A stretch of 64,000 nucleotides of DNA from Hymenobacter setariae (GCF_007713685.1 NZ_VMRJ01000001.1:310001-374000); one strand, 5' to 3'. Shown: positions 35,205 to 44,373, counted from the stretch's first letter. Notes: a model not told the origin generated them from the letters alone. Translations and numbers: made by a program.

Positions 35205-36635
35205 ATGTCTCAACCGCTCATTACCTTAGATTTTCTCGATAAAGCGCCCGTAGCCGACGCCCTGCCCGCCGACGTGCGCGTAAGCGCCGCCACCCGCACC
35301 GGCCGCGCCCGCAAGCTCTACATCGAGAGCTACGGCTGCCAAATGAATTTCTCCGATTCCGAAATCGTGTCCAGCATTCTGGCCGATGAGGGATTTGATA
35401 CTACCGAGGACCTCGCTGGCGCCGACCTCGTGCTGCTCAACACCTGCTCCATTCGCGAGAAGGCCGAGCAAACCGTGCGCATGCGCCTCAAGCAAATCAA
35501 CTCGCACAAGAAGCGCAAACCTGGTATGCTAGTAGGCGTGCTGGGCTGCATGGCCGAGCGCCTGAAAAGCAAGTTTCTAGAAGAAGAAAAAATTGTAGAC
35601 CTCGTAGTAGGTCCCGACGCCTACCGCGACCTGCCCCAGCTCATCAGCCAAGTTGATGGTGGACAAAAGGCCGTGAACGTGCTGCTGAGCCGCGAGGAAA
35701 CCTACGCCGACATCACGCCGGTGCGCCTGAATTCGAATGGCATCACGGCCTTTATCAGCATCATGCGCGGCTGCGACAATATGTGCTCGTTCTGCGTGGT
35801 GCCCTTCACCCGCGGGCGCGAGCGCAGCCGCGATGCCCACAGCATCGTGCAGGAAGCTACTGACCTAGTAGCCGCTGGCTACAAAGAAGTTACTCTCCTA
35901 GGCCAGAATGTTGATTCGTATAAGTGGGCCAGCGAAGACGGCACCGAGCGCGTCAATTTTGCGCAACTGCTAGAGCGCGTAGCGCTCATCAGCCCTGAGC
36001 TGCGCGTGCGCTTCTCGACCTCGCACCCCAAGGATATTACCGATGAGGTGCTGCACACCATGGCGCGGCACGAAAACATCTGTAAATACATCCACCTGCC
36101 TGCCCAGAGCGGCAACTCGCGGGTGCTGGAGCTGATGAACCGCACCTACGACCGCCCCTGGTACGAGGAGCGCGTACAGGCCATTCGCCGCATCCTAGGC
36201 GAGGATTGCGCCATCTCGACCGACATGATTGCTGGCTTCTGCTCCGAAACCGAAGAGGAACACCAGGACAGCCTGAGCCTCATTGACTTCGCGCAGTATG
36301 ACATGGGCTACAACTTCTTCTACTCGGAGCGCCCCGGCACGCTAGCCGCCCGCAAGCTTGAAGACGATATTCCGCTGGAAGTGAAAAAGCGCCGCTTGCA
36401 AGAGATTATCGACCGCCAGCAGCTGCACGCCCGGGCCCGCTATGCCCGCATGGTGGGCCGCGTGCACCAAGTGCTGGTCGAGAACTTCTCGAAGCGCTCG
36501 CAGGAGCACCTCAGCGGCCGCAATAGCCAAAACCAAGTCGTTATTTTCCCGAAGGGTAATTTCCAGAAGGGCGACTACGTTAACGTGTTTGTAACGAGCA
36601 CAACGGGCGGTGCTCTGTTGGGTGAGGCGATATAA
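35205..36635 (+). CDS. miaB: tRNA-2-methylthio-N6-dimethylallyladenosine synthase
   Basis: 476 residues from ATG at 35205; a TTG at 35196 is rejected. N-terminal UPF0004 domain with three cluster-ligand cysteines in [15 protein letters not shown] (Cys45), [13 protein letters not shown] and [10 protein letters not shown]. The radical-SAM triad is [23 protein letters not shown] domain closes the protein ([20 protein letters not shown]). It inserts a methylthio group at C2 of i6A37. In Bacteroidota this gene typically leads to a sigma-54 activator and lptE, as it does here. Confidence 0.96.
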   Translation: MSQPLITLDFLDKAPVADALPADVRVSAATRTGRARKLYIESYGCQMNFSDSEIVSSILADEGFDTTEDLAGADLVLLNTCSIREKAEQTVRMRLKQINSHKKRKPGMLVGVLGCMAERLKSKFLEEEKIVDLVVGPDAYRDLPQLISQVDGGQKAVNVLLSREETYADITPVRLNSNGITAFISIMRGCDNMCSFCVVPFTRGRERSRDAHSIVQEATDLVAAGYKEVTLLGQNVDSYKWASEDGTERVNFAQLLERVALISPELRVRFSTSHPKDITDEVLHTMARHENICKYIHLPAQSGNSRVLELMNRTYDRPWYEERVQAIRRILGEDCAISTDMIAGFCSETEEEHQDSLSLIDFAQYDMGYNFFYSERPGTLAARKLEDDIPLEVKKRRLQEIIDRQQLHARARYARMVGRVHQVLVENFSKRSQEHLSGRNSQNQVVIFPKGNFQKGDYVNVFVTSTTGGALLGEAI

Positions 36636-36654
36636 CCTTCTCCAGCCATCTAAA

Positions 36655-36768
36655 ATGAGCCCAACAACAGTCTTAATAATCTGGCCGATTGTGCAATTAT
36701 TCGGCCTTGGGTTCATTGCCTTCTTGGTCATACGCCTGTTATGGCGTATGAACTTTCTTAAAAAATAA
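36655..36768 (+). CDS. 37-residue single-span membrane peptide
   Basis: ATG at 36655 to TAA at 36766-36768. Nearly the whole peptide is one hydrophobic helix (VLIIWPIVQLFGLGFIAFLV) followed by a basic end RLLWRMNFLKK, the positive-inside pattern. It sits between miaB and the sigma-54 activator in the same direction with 19 and 37 bases of spacing. Codon use is more AT-rich than the neighbours. It may be real, but no family is recognised. Confidence 0.5.
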   Translation: MSPTTVLIIWPIVQLFGLGFIAFLVIRLLWRMNFLKK

Positions 36769-36805
36769 CTTCATTGGGCTGAGCCGTTTAGGTTTAGTCT
36801 AGCCA

Positions 36806-38146
36806 ATGACAAATCAAGAGATTCAATCCATCAAGCAGCGCTTCGGCATCATCGGCAATGCGCCGGCGCTGAACTACGCCATTCAGGTGGCCGCGCAAGT
36901 CGCGCCGACTGACATGACGGTGCTTATTACCGGCGAAAGCGGGTCGGGCAAGGAGTCGTTTTCCAAGATTATCCACGCCCTGTCGCCGCGCAAGCATGGG
37001 CAGTTTATTGCCATCAACTGCGGCGCTATCCCGGAGGGCACTATTGACTCGGAGCTATTTGGCCACGAAAAAGGAGCGTTTACGGGGGCCAATGAAGCGC
37101 GCAAAGGTTACTTCGAGGTCACCGACGGCGGCACTATCTTCTTGGATGAAATAGCCGAAATGCCCCTAGGTACCCAGGCCCGCCTGCTGCGCGTGCTAGA
37201 GAATGGTGAGTTTATTCGGGTGGGTAGCAGCAAAGTGCAAAAAACGGACGTGCGCGTGGTAGCCGCTACCAATGTAAACTTGCTCGACCGCGTGCAGGCC
37301 GGCAAGTTCCGCGAAGACCTGTACTACCGTCTCAACACGGTGCCCATTATGGTGCCGCCGTTGCGCGAGCGTGGCGACGATATTTACCTACTATTTCGCA
37401 AGTTCACGGCCGACTTTTCGGAGAAGCACCGTGTGAAGCCTATTTCGCTCACGCCCGATGCGGTACGGCTGCTCACCAGGTTTCGCTTTCCGGGCAATAT
37501 CCGTCAGCTCAAAAACTTAGCGGAGCAGATTTCGGTCTTGGAAATCGACCGCGAAGTTGATGCCACCCGCTTAGCTACATACCTGCCAGCCGCCCAGACC
37601 TCGCAGCTACCGGCGCTGCTGCCTGGGCACGGAGCCGGCGGCGCAGGTGGCGGTGATTTCAGCTCGTACTCGGAGCGTGATATTCTGTATCGGCTGCTCT
37701 TTGATATGCGCCGCGACATGACCGACCTTAAAAAGGTGGTGTTGGAACTAGCCAGTGGTACGGGCCCCCGCCCTGCTACCGATGCCCAAGAGCTGCTGCG
37801 CCAGAATAGCCACCTGTTTACAAACCTAGGTGAGTCGTCGCCCTACCCCGGCCCTGATAGCCCAGCTGAGGCGGGCGGCTACTTACTTCCTCCGGCTTCG
37901 GGCCCGTTGCGGGTAGATGTGGCGTCGCCCGCGTCGTACACCGACGAGGACGAGGATGCGCATACCGAAGACATCTCGCACGAAACAGAAGAGGAAACTC
38001 TCTCGCTCGATGCCATTGAGAAGGAAATGATTCTCAAGGCGCTGCGCAAGCATCACAACAAACGTAAATACGCCGCCCAGGACCTAGGTATCTCTGAGCG
38101 TACGTTGTACCGCAAGCTGAAGCAATATGATTTGGAATCGGCGTAA
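36806..38146 (+). CDS. Sigma-54-dependent transcriptional activator without receiver domain
   Basis: 446 residues. The AAA+ domain starts almost at residue 1: Walker A TGESGSGKESFSK (about 42-54), the sigma-54-contacting loop GAFTGA (about 91-96), Walker B GGTIFLDEIAEM, and the arginine-finger region FREDLYYRLNTVPI. A Ser/Gly/Pro-rich linker (about 270-400) leads to a Fis-type helix-turn-helix, KYAAQDLGISERTLYRKLKQ. With no N-terminal sensor domain, control must come through expression or a partner. The end overlaps lptE by 20 bases. Confidence 0.94.
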   Translation: MTNQEIQSIKQRFGIIGNAPALNYAIQVAAQVAPTDMTVLITGESGSGKESFSKIIHALSPRKHGQFIAINCGAIPEGTIDSELFGHEKGAFTGANEARKGYFEVTDGGTIFLDEIAEMPLGTQARLLRVLENGEFIRVGSSKVQKTDVRVVAATNVNLLDRVQAGKFREDLYYRLNTVPIMVPPLRERGDDIYLLFRKFTADFSEKHRVKPISLTPDAVRLLTRFRFPGNIRQLKNLAEQISVLEIDREVDATRLATYLPAAQTSQLPALLPGHGAGGAGGGDFSSYSERDILYRLLFDMRRDMTDLKKVVLELASGTGPRPATDAQELLRQNSHLFTNLGESSPYPGPDSPAEAGGYLLPPASGPLRVDVASPASYTDEDEDAHTEDISHETEEETLSLDAIEKEMILKALRKHHNKRKYAAQDLGISERTLYRKLKQYDLESA

Positions 38147-38699
38147 CCGCATTGCCATTGGTGAATTGCCGCTCCTGGGCAGGCGCCGCGCTGTAGCCGG
38201 CCTGGCTCTGCTGCTACCAGCGCTGCTGAGCGGCTGCGGCGTTTATTCTTTTAATGGCACAAACATCGACCCGTCCGTTAAAACGATTTCCATCCAAACG
38301 TTTCAGAACAACGCACCGAATGCCCCAGCCGCTCTGAGTCAGCGTTTTACGGAAGATATCAAGGACTACTTTCAGCGCAATACCACGCTCAAGCTAGTGC
38401 CTCGCGACGGCGATTTACAATTCGAAGGCACTATCGCTGCGTATGACTATGCGCCCGCCGCCATTCAGCAGGCGGGGGCGATAAGCCAGGCGGGTAGCAA
38501 CCGTCTTACCATTCAAGTGCAGCTGCGCTTTACTAACACAAAGGATTCAAAGCAAGACTTCGAACAGACGTTTCAAAGCCAAGCCGACTTTGCGGCAACG
38601 CAAGACATTGCGACGGTGAACAACGACTTGAATGCCATCCGCAATATCACGCGCAACATCATTAGCGACATGTTCAACAAGTCGGTTGCCAACTGGTAA
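38127..38699 (+). CDS. lptE: LptE family lipoprotein
   Basis: 190 residues. A lipoprotein signal ends in LLPALLSGCGVYSF, with the lipobox Cys near residue 37. The mature domain has VKTISIQTFQNNAPNAPAAL and ALSQRFTEDIKDYFQRNTTLKLV, matching the Bacteroidota LptE-like group. It should sit in the outer membrane and hold LptD for lipopolysaccharide insertion. The start lies inside the preceding activator gene, which implies translational coupling. Confidence 0.9.
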   Translation: MIWNRRNRIAIGELPLLGRRRAVAGLALLLPALLSGCGVYSFNGTNIDPSVKTISIQTFQNNAPNAPAALSQRFTEDIKDYFQRNTTLKLVPRDGDLQFEGTIAAYDYAPAAIQQAGAISQAGSNRLTIQVQLRFTNTKDSKQDFEQTFQSQADFAATQDIATVNNDLNAIRNITRNIISDMFNKSVANW

Positions 38700-38764
38700 A
38701 CGACACCCTAGGCAATTGTGCAGACCTTGCGCGGAAAACAAACGCTGGCATCACCACCTACTTT

Positions 38765-39949
38765 TTATAAGTAAGACAGCCACCAGTACGCATGCTGCTG
38801 CTTGTAGCGCTGGTACCAGCGGCAAGGCACATAAAGCACTAGCACTACCGCTGCCCACGCGGCGTAGCCCCGCAGCAGGTGAGGCACATAGGCAGCAGGC
38901 CATTCTGGCACGCTGAGGAAGGCAAAATTGTAGGGCTTACTAAATGCGAGTTGGGTCCAGCACCACGCGCCAGCGCTTAGCAATGTTAGATGCAGTAGGT
39001 AGTAAAAGAAGGGTACTTGGCCGTAGGTGCGCAGCCAGCGCCCTAGGCGGCTGGTGGCGTGCTCCGCTACGCTGAGCAGCAATAGAACGACGCCCAGCGT
39101 CAGGCAATCGAAGAGCAGCGAGGGCGGATATTTTGTGACGTTGAGGAAGGATAATACGCTGTAGCCTAAACCGCGCGGCTGCACGCTCCAGGGGCTAGGG
39201 TCGCCGTACCAATTGGTGGCGCGCAAGGCCACGAACAGCACCAGTAGGCCTATGCCAGTCCAGCGCAAGCGCCAGTTGCGCTGCGGCAAGGGCAATTGCA
39301 GCCACGCGCCCAGCAAGTAGCCGGCCAGCATCACCCCCAGCCAAGGTCCGATAGAATATGCAACCAGCACCGGCGGCAAAGGCGGCGAGGCAAAAACAAA
39401 GGGGCCATTGTGCAACAAGGCCCAGCTCACGGTAGCGGGCAGCACGGGCTGAATGGGCGGCAGCAGATTGTGACCGGCGAGGATAACCAAAGCCAACGCT
39501 GCAAGTAGCCAGCGAGGCACCCAGATGAGGCCGGCCAGCGCCACCATGCTCCAACCAATAACCCAGATAACTTGCAGCAGAATAAGGTGATAGTCCCAGT
39601 GAAGCAGCAGACTGATGACCAACACTTCCAGCGCTACCAGCCACAAGCCGCGTAACAGCAGAAATCGGCTTACCCGGCGCCGGTCAGGTTGCTTTTGCTG
39701 ATAGAGATAAATGCTAGCCCCCGCCAAAAATACAAATGCCGGCGCGCAGAAATACGTAACCCAACGCGTAAGAAACAGCGGCCCAGACGCCTGTGCTACG
39801 TCTTCGGCACGTACCGAAGTGGGGCTAAAGAACTCGCGGGCGTGGTCCAGAGCCATAATAACCATCACTAGTCCGCGCACGACATCGATGGCCTGCACGC
39901 GCGACACCGGCAGTTGGTTGGCTCCTAAGAGGGTACGAGGCTGCTTCAC
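38765..39949 (-). CDS. DUF1624 / heparan-alpha-glucosaminide N-acetyltransferase-like membrane protein
   Basis: 394 residues with about ten hydrophobic segments. The N-terminal block AIDVVRGLVMVIMALDHAREFF (about 21-42) is the DUF1624 signature, with the conserved His. LGVMLAGYLLGAWL and YYLLHLTLLSAGAW mark later helices. Family members move acyl groups across membranes to sugars; the substrate is unknown. It is opposite in direction to lptE and lies in the block that separates lptE from secG. Confidence 0.88.
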   Translation of the reverse strand: MKQPRTLLGANQLPVSRVQAIDVVRGLVMVIMALDHAREFFSPTSVRAEDVAQASGPLFLTRWVTYFCAPAFVFLAGASIYLYQQKQPDRRRVSRFLLLRGLWLVALEVLVISLLLHWDYHLILLQVIWVIGWSMVALAGLIWVPRWLLAALALVILAGHNLLPPIQPVLPATVSWALLHNGPFVFASPPLPPVLVAYSIGPWLGVMLAGYLLGAWLQLPLPQRNWRLRWTGIGLLVLFVALRATNWYGDPSPWSVQPRGLGYSVLSFLNVTKYPPSLLFDCLTLGVVLLLLSVAEHATSRLGRWLRTYGQVPFFYYLLHLTLLSAGAWCWTQLAFSKPYNFAFLSVPEWPAAYVPHLLRGYAAWAAVVLVLYVPCRWYQRYKQQHAYWWLSYL

Positions 39950-40013
39950 CGATTCAGGTCAGAAGTGAAAACAAAAACACCTTAACAATCAAGCTACAAC
40001 GGGCAGCCGCGAA

Positions 40014-40394
40014 TTACGTCTTTGGCGCCGGAAGTTGCTGAAGCGTCCACGTATTGCCGTCAGGGTCTTGGAAGCCGGCGTAGTAGATGCCGCCCCTATT
40101 TACTACGTCGCTCACTCCCACTCCGCGGCCGATTAACGTAGTGCGCGCCAGCTCAATATCGACCACTACTAGATGCAAGCCGCGCAGCGAGCCCGCTGGC
40201 ATGGCGAGGCCCGCCAACCCGGCACCTAGGACAATGGAGCAGGCCGAGCCAGGCGGCGTAAGTTGCACCACCCGCACTGTCGCGCTGGGTTGCACGTCGT
40301 GGTCGAGCCGGAAGCCGACTTGCTCGGTATAGAATGCTTTGGCACGGTCGATATCCGCGACCGGCACCGGAATGAGTTCGAGCTTGAGGTCCAT
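40014..40394 (-). CDS. VOC (glyoxalase/dioxygenase) superfamily protein
   Basis: 126 residues from ATG at 40394 (MDLKLELIPVPV). One pair of beta-alpha-beta-beta-beta modules: VADIDRAKAFYTEQVGFRLD in the first, GLHLVVVDIELARTTLIGRG in the second, and YYAGFQDPDGNTWTLQQ near the end. The catalytic metal ligands are not obvious, so enzyme, metal or drug-binding roles remain open. It is next to the flavoprotein gene, 28 bases away. Confidence 0.88.
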   Translation of the reverse strand: MDLKLELIPVPVADIDRAKAFYTEQVGFRLDHDVQPSATVRVVQLTPPGSACSIVLGAGLAGLAMPAGSLRGLHLVVVDIELARTTLIGRGVGVSDVVNRGGIYYAGFQDPDGNTWTLQQLPAPKT

Positions 40395-40421
40395 ATGCCA
40401 AAGCAACTAAGGGTAAACAAT

Positions 40422-41801
40422 TTAAGCGAGCGGCTTTAGCTCGCCAAACACCGTCGGAATTAGCTCGGCCACGGTAGGGTGAATGAACACATTGCGACGC
40501 ATGAAAGCCGCCGTTTGCCGGGCGTACATAGCCGTAATGATGCAGTGAATGGCCTCGTCGCCGCCCACACCTACAATACTGGCGCCCAAAATCTGGTCGG
40601 TTTCGGCGTGCACCAGCACTTTCATAAAGCCTAGGGTTTCACCCTTCTCCACGGCGCGGCCCACCTTGGTCATGGGGCGCTTGCCCACGAGGGCGGGCGT
40701 GCCGGCCGCACGCACCTCGGCCTCGGTGAGGCCCACTTTGGCGAAGGGCGGGTCGAGGTAGATGGCCGACACGGGCAGCCGGTCGCTGACGCGGCGCGGG
40801 TCGTGGTCGAGCAGATTAGCGGCCACAATCTCGAAGTCGTTGTAGGCGGTGTGCGTGTAGGCGCCCCGGCCGTTGCAATCACCTAGGGCCCAGATGCCGG
40901 GCACGGCCGTTTGCAGCTCATCGTCGACGGGTACGTAGCCGTGCGCATCGGCTATCAGGCCCGCTTTTTCCAGCCCTAGGTCATCGGTGTTGAGCTGACG
41001 CCCCATGGCCAGCAGCAGGTGCGAGCCTCGGCTCGGGCTGGCATCTTCGGCACAGCTCACGTGCACCACCGGTTGGCCGTCTTCTAAGGCTAGGCTGATG
41101 CACTCGGCTCCTAGGCGCAACGTAATACCTTCGCTAGTAAGGATATCCTGCACGGCCGCTGCCACGTCTTCATCGTCGTGCGGTAGCAGGCGCGGGTTGC
41201 GCTCCACGATGGTCACTTCCGAGCCTAGGCGCCGGAACATCTGGGCAAATTCCAGCCCCACTGCGCCCGCCCCCACGATAATAAGGTGCGCAGGCAGCTC
41301 TTGTAAGGCCAAAATAGTGCTGCTGGTGAGGTAGGGTACTTGCTCGATGCCGGGCAACGGCCGGCTCGCGGGCCGCCCGCCCACATTCAGAAAAATGTGC
41401 TTGGCTTCGAGCACCTCATTACCTACCTGCATAGTAGTAGCCGACAAAAACCGGGCGGTGCCCGTGACAACCGTGCAACCCGGCATGTGGCGCAGCCACT
41501 TTTCGAGGCCCTCGCGCGAAGCCTGCACAATGGCGTCTTTGCGGGCTTGCACTGGGCCTAGGTCTGCCTTGAATGGGGCTTGCGGTGCTAAGCCATACTG
41601 GGCTGCCTTATGCACAGTATGCGCTGCTTTAGCACTTGCAATCAACGCCTTGGTAGGCGTGCAACCGGTATTTACGCAGGTGCCACCAAAATTTTTACGC
41701 TCTACCAGCGCCACTTTCCAACCCGCCGCCGTGAGCCGGCCTGCCAGCGAGGGGCCAGCCTGACCAGCACCAATAATTAAGGCATCAAAGGACTGATTCA
41801 T
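40422..41801 (-). CDS. FAD-dependent pyridine nucleotide-disulfide oxidoreductase (mercuric-reductase-like)
   Basis: 459 residues. GAGQAGPSLAGRLTAAG (about 11-27) is the FAD-binding Rossmann motif; GGTCVNTGCTPTKALI (about 39-54) has the redox-active CxxxxC pair; LIIVGAGAVGLEFAQMFRRL binds NAD(P). The C-terminal dimer domain includes VFIHPTVAELIPTVFG, with the base His-Pro. It lacks the N-terminal heavy-metal domain and the C-terminal Cys pair of true MerA, so a general disulfide reductase is more likely. Confidence 0.9.
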   Translation of the reverse strand: MNQSFDALIIGAGQAGPSLAGRLTAAGWKVALVERKNFGGTCVNTGCTPTKALIASAKAAHTVHKAAQYGLAPQAPFKADLGPVQARKDAIVQASREGLEKWLRHMPGCTVVTGTARFLSATTMQVGNEVLEAKHIFLNVGGRPASRPLPGIEQVPYLTSSTILALQELPAHLIIVGAGAVGLEFAQMFRRLGSEVTIVERNPRLLPHDDEDVAAAVQDILTSEGITLRLGAECISLALEDGQPVVHVSCAEDASPSRGSHLLLAMGRQLNTDDLGLEKAGLIADAHGYVPVDDELQTAVPGIWALGDCNGRGAYTHTAYNDFEIVAANLLDHDPRRVSDRLPVSAIYLDPPFAKVGLTEAEVRAAGTPALVGKRPMTKVGRAVEKGETLGFMKVLVHAETDQILGASIVGVGGDEAIHCIITAMYARQTAAFMRRNVFIHPTVAELIPTVFGELKPLA

Positions 41802-42016
41802 AAGGCAGCAATGGGTAAGGCCCGTAACGATACTAGCAGTACTGGCTTAGTGCCGCCAGCAACGCTACAAAGTAAGCAGCGTTGCCGCCGCAGCGCGCAC
41901 TACCAAGAGGGCTGAAGCAAGCAGCGCTAGTTAGTGACAAGCAGTGACGCGTGTGGTGCCCAGCGTCGAGCAGTACCTTTCTCACGCTGGGTCGCGAGTT
42001 TTGCAGCACTACCACC

Positions 42017-42220
42017 GACCAGTTTATCAGCAAAAGCATTAGCTACTAGTACCAGCGCACCATGTTGCTCGCGTTCAGCTACCGCTTTGGCCAAATCGAC
42101 GCCATTGGCTCGCGTCAGCGCCGCTCCGTTTGCAGCGATGATTTGAAGGGCGGCACCTACCTTAAGCTGCCGCTCACTTGGTGGGTCAGCTTTGTCAGTT
42201 TGTCAGCGCTTCGTAGCTAG
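42017..42220 (+). pseudogene. Remnant of an outer-membrane beta-barrel protein C-terminus
   Basis: One frame reads DQFISKSISY, a TAG stop at 42047-42049, then YQRTMLLAFSYRFGQIDAIG and SRQRRSVCSDDLKG before drifting. The block SYRFGQ followed by a basic tail and DDL is characteristic of C-termini of TonB-dependent or related outer-membrane barrels of Bacteroidota. Nothing upstream is barrel-like, so only the last part of the gene is left. Confidence 0.45.
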
Positions 42221-42306
42221 TCGGCCCCTAGGTGGCCGCGCCGAGGTCAACAGCCTGCGAAGACCATTGAGAGGGCGCAGGTGCAGGTGCGCGGTACTAG
42301 GCATTG

Positions 42307-42314
42307 TATCTTTG
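42307..42314 (+). promoter_or_regulatory. Candidate -7 element (TATCTTTG)
   Basis: Perfect TAnnTTTG 102 bases upstream of the next gene; no TTG at the proper distance. Confidence 0.42.
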
Positions 42315-42415
42315 GCCCCTTCACCCTGGGAGGTTGCGCTAGTAAGGAGGCAGTGAGATGCCCATTTTGCCGGTTGTGCGGCGCCTAGGCACCTCCCCCA
42401 ACGTATTACTGCCCC

Positions 42416-43660
42416 ATGACCCGGACCACCCTGCTTCACCTGCTTGCTCACCCCGCCGCCCTCTCTGGGGCCGACGTGCGCGAGCTGGAGCAGCTGGCCC
42501 AGGCTTTTCCCTACTGCCAAACGGCACACGTGCTGCTGGCAAAAGCTGCCCACGACCAGGGCTCGATGCTGGCCAGCCAGCGCCTGCGCCGGGCGGCCAC
42601 CTACGCCACCGACCGCGCGCGCCTGCGCCAGCTCATAGAGTTGGCCCCCAGCCCAGTAGTGGAGCCCAGTGCCCCTGATGTCGAGCTAGCTACTGTGGCC
42701 GAGCCTGCTGTGGCAGTAGCTGAGCTCGCCGCAGCCACTGAGGAGGCGCCCCCCCTTGTCGAAGCGCCCCTGCCCGAACTACCCACTGAGCAGGACGCCC
42801 CAGACGACGAGCCAGTTGTCACTCTTTCAGAGGTTGAGCACACCGTGCTGCCAATGCCTGAGCTACCTAGCCCTGAGCCAGAAGTTCTTGCTGAAACTGA
42901 AGCTGAATCCGAGCCTGAACCCGAACTTGAGTCTGAGGTAGCCCCAGTTACCGAAGAAGCCGAAGCCGAGCCTGAAAGTGAAAGCGAGGAGGAGCTGCCC
43001 GCCCAGGCCCCACCCATTCGCCCGCCCGCCGAAGCCGAAATTGCGCATACTGAGTTTGGCCTGGCGGCGCAGGAGCCTGCTGAAATCACTGCCTATACCC
43101 TGCCCGAAGTCGAACTGCCCCTAGGCATCACCATCGACGTACTTTCTTCGCCGCTACCCGCCTACCGAGGCGACCCAGATGTAGGCTACGCTCCCACTGA
43201 AGGGAGCCGCCTAGGGTTTTGCCTACAGGGCCTAACCACCGAGTACAGCCTCACAACTGGCCCCGCAGCGCTGCTGCCCAGCATGGCGATGCCTCCCGCC
43301 AGCGAGTTCTTTGCGCCCGATGCCCTAGTGCTGGCGCACCTAGCCACGCACCAGCCGCCCGCGCCCGCACCAGCCGCCAACGACCTTATCGACAGCTTTT
43401 TGCGCCGCACGCCGCAGGGCGCTGCCCGCCGACGCTCGCTGCCTGCCCACCCCTCATCGGCCGATGAGGAGCAGCCTGACTTATCAGGCCCTAGCACGCG
43501 CGTAGTACCCGATTTAGCCTCCGAAAACTTGGCGCAAATCTTAGTCCGCCAAGGAAAAGTCGAGCGGGCAATTGCAATTTATGAACGCCTCATAGTGAAA
43601 CACCCAGAAAAAATGGCGTACTTTGCAGCCCAAATTGATTCTTTGCGCCCGTCGGCGTAG
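42416..43660 (+). CDS. Helical-repeat protein with acidic, Pro-rich central region
   Basis: 414 residues. The N-terminus (LLHLLAHPAALSGADVRELEQLAQAFPYCQTAHVLLAKAA) forms paired helices. Residues about 80-220 are rich in Glu, Pro, Ala and Val and look disordered. The C-terminus has a TPR-like end, ASENLAQILVRQGKVERAIAIYERLIVKHPEKMAYFAAQIDSL. No signal peptide, so it is probably cytoplasmic. The gene occupies the slot before secG where related genomes carry a similar TPR protein; function is unknown. Confidence 0.78.
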   Translation: MTRTTLLHLLAHPAALSGADVRELEQLAQAFPYCQTAHVLLAKAAHDQGSMLASQRLRRAATYATDRARLRQLIELAPSPVVEPSAPDVELATVAEPAVAVAELAAATEEAPPLVEAPLPELPTEQDAPDDEPVVTLSEVEHTVLPMPELPSPEPEVLAETEAESEPEPELESEVAPVTEEAEAEPESESEEELPAQAPPIRPPAEAEIAHTEFGLAAQEPAEITAYTLPEVELPLGITIDVLSSPLPAYRGDPDVGYAPTEGSRLGFCLQGLTTEYSLTTGPAALLPSMAMPPASEFFAPDALVLAHLATHQPPAPAPAANDLIDSFLRRTPQGAARRRSLPAHPSSADEEQPDLSGPSTRVVPDLASENLAQILVRQGKVERAIAIYERLIVKHPEKMAYFAAQIDSLRPSA

Positions 43661-43674
43661 TTATTAGCTCTCTC

Positions 43675-44046
43675 ATGTTCACTGCGTTAGTTGTACTTAT
43701 CCTGATTGTGTGCTTGTTGCTGGCGCTTGTAGTGCTGGCCCAAAACCCCAAAGGCGGCGGCCTCAGCAGCCAGTTTGGCGCGGGCGGCGCGGCCAACCTC
43801 ATGGGCGTGAAGCGCACCGGCGACTTGCTCGAAAAGCTCACTTGGGGCTTTGCCATCGGTCTGATTGTGCTTTCGCTGGGCTCCCACATGCTGAGCTTCG
43901 GAGAAGGTCCCGCACGCAGCATTAACCAGCAGCGCGCCCAGCAGGTGAAACTGCCCGCTCCGACCGCACCCGCTACGCCGGCCCCTGGCGCTGCTGCCCC
44001 CGCAACGGCTCCGGCTCCTGCGCCGACCAATACACCGCAGCCCTAA
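43675..44046 (+). CDS. secG: Preprotein translocase subunit SecG
   Basis: 123 residues. Two membrane helices (LVVLILIVCLLLALVVLAQ and LTWGFAIGLIVLSLGSHML) flank the cytoplasmic loop PKGGGLSSQFGAGGAANLMG, the SecG hallmark. A Pro/Ala-rich tail of about 35 residues is added, as in other Bacteroidota. It works with SecYE to speed protein export. The gene begins 14 bases after the preceding stop, so it shares that transcript. Confidence 0.95.
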   Translation: MFTALVVLILIVCLLLALVVLAQNPKGGGLSSQFGAGGAANLMGVKRTGDLLEKLTWGFAIGLIVLSLGSHMLSFGEGPARSINQQRAQQVKLPAPTAPATPAPGAAAPATAPAPAPTNTPQP

Positions 44047-44065
44047 CAGCTTCGTCTTTTACCAG

Positions 44066-44112
44066 AAAAAACCAGTGGCATCCGTGACATCCGCGGCAGC
44101 CACTGGTTTTTT
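44066..44112 (+). terminator. Terminator after secG
   Basis: 13-bp stem AAAAAACCAGTGG/CCACTGGTTTTTT with a 21-base loop. Confidence 0.82.
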
Positions 44113-44373
44113 GTTTGTGGCTGGCACTAGTGTTTCCCCTACCTAAAGCGCCTCTTTAGCCTGCCAAAGCCGCCTGCCACAACCCCGCCACCTAGGCGAA
44201 TAAGGTCATAAATGCAGCTACTCAGACTTACATTATCCAAACATTTCTGCCAATCCGGCTCTTGCAGCTACACATTCTGTCAGGTTTAGCCGGTTGGCAC
44301 ATTTAGTGTCAGTCGGCGCCCTAGGATTCTAAAGTTTTCCGTTTCCCAAAACATCATTCCCACAATTCAACAC
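44113..44373. other. Promoter region of groES-groEL
   Basis: No gene. TTGGCAC at 44294-44300 could be a -33 element or a partial sigma-54 -24 element, but the downstream half is not a match to either (GTGTC instead of TTGCA). No CIRCE inverted repeat is seen, as expected for this phylum. CCTAGG occurs at 44190 and 44322. Confidence 0.45.

Larger units (their letters stand above)
41802..42415. other. Relic-bearing spacer before the helical-repeat gene
   Basis: About 610 bases with no intact gene. It holds the remnant at 42017-42220, CCTAGG at 42228 and 42385, and a -7-like box at 42307. Confidence 0.55.

Noticed and set aside
40422..41801. True mercuric reductase
   Set aside because: The active-site pair is there, but the heavy-metal domain and the C-terminal Cys pair are missing, and no mer genes are nearby.
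42601..43089. Ser/Gly-rich 162-codon frame on the minus strand
   Set aside because: It mirrors the Glu/Pro/Ala-rich part of the plus-strand helical-repeat gene.
44294..44313. Sigma-54 promoter before groES
   Set aside because: TTGGCAC is present but the -12 half reads GTGTC with GT where GC is required.
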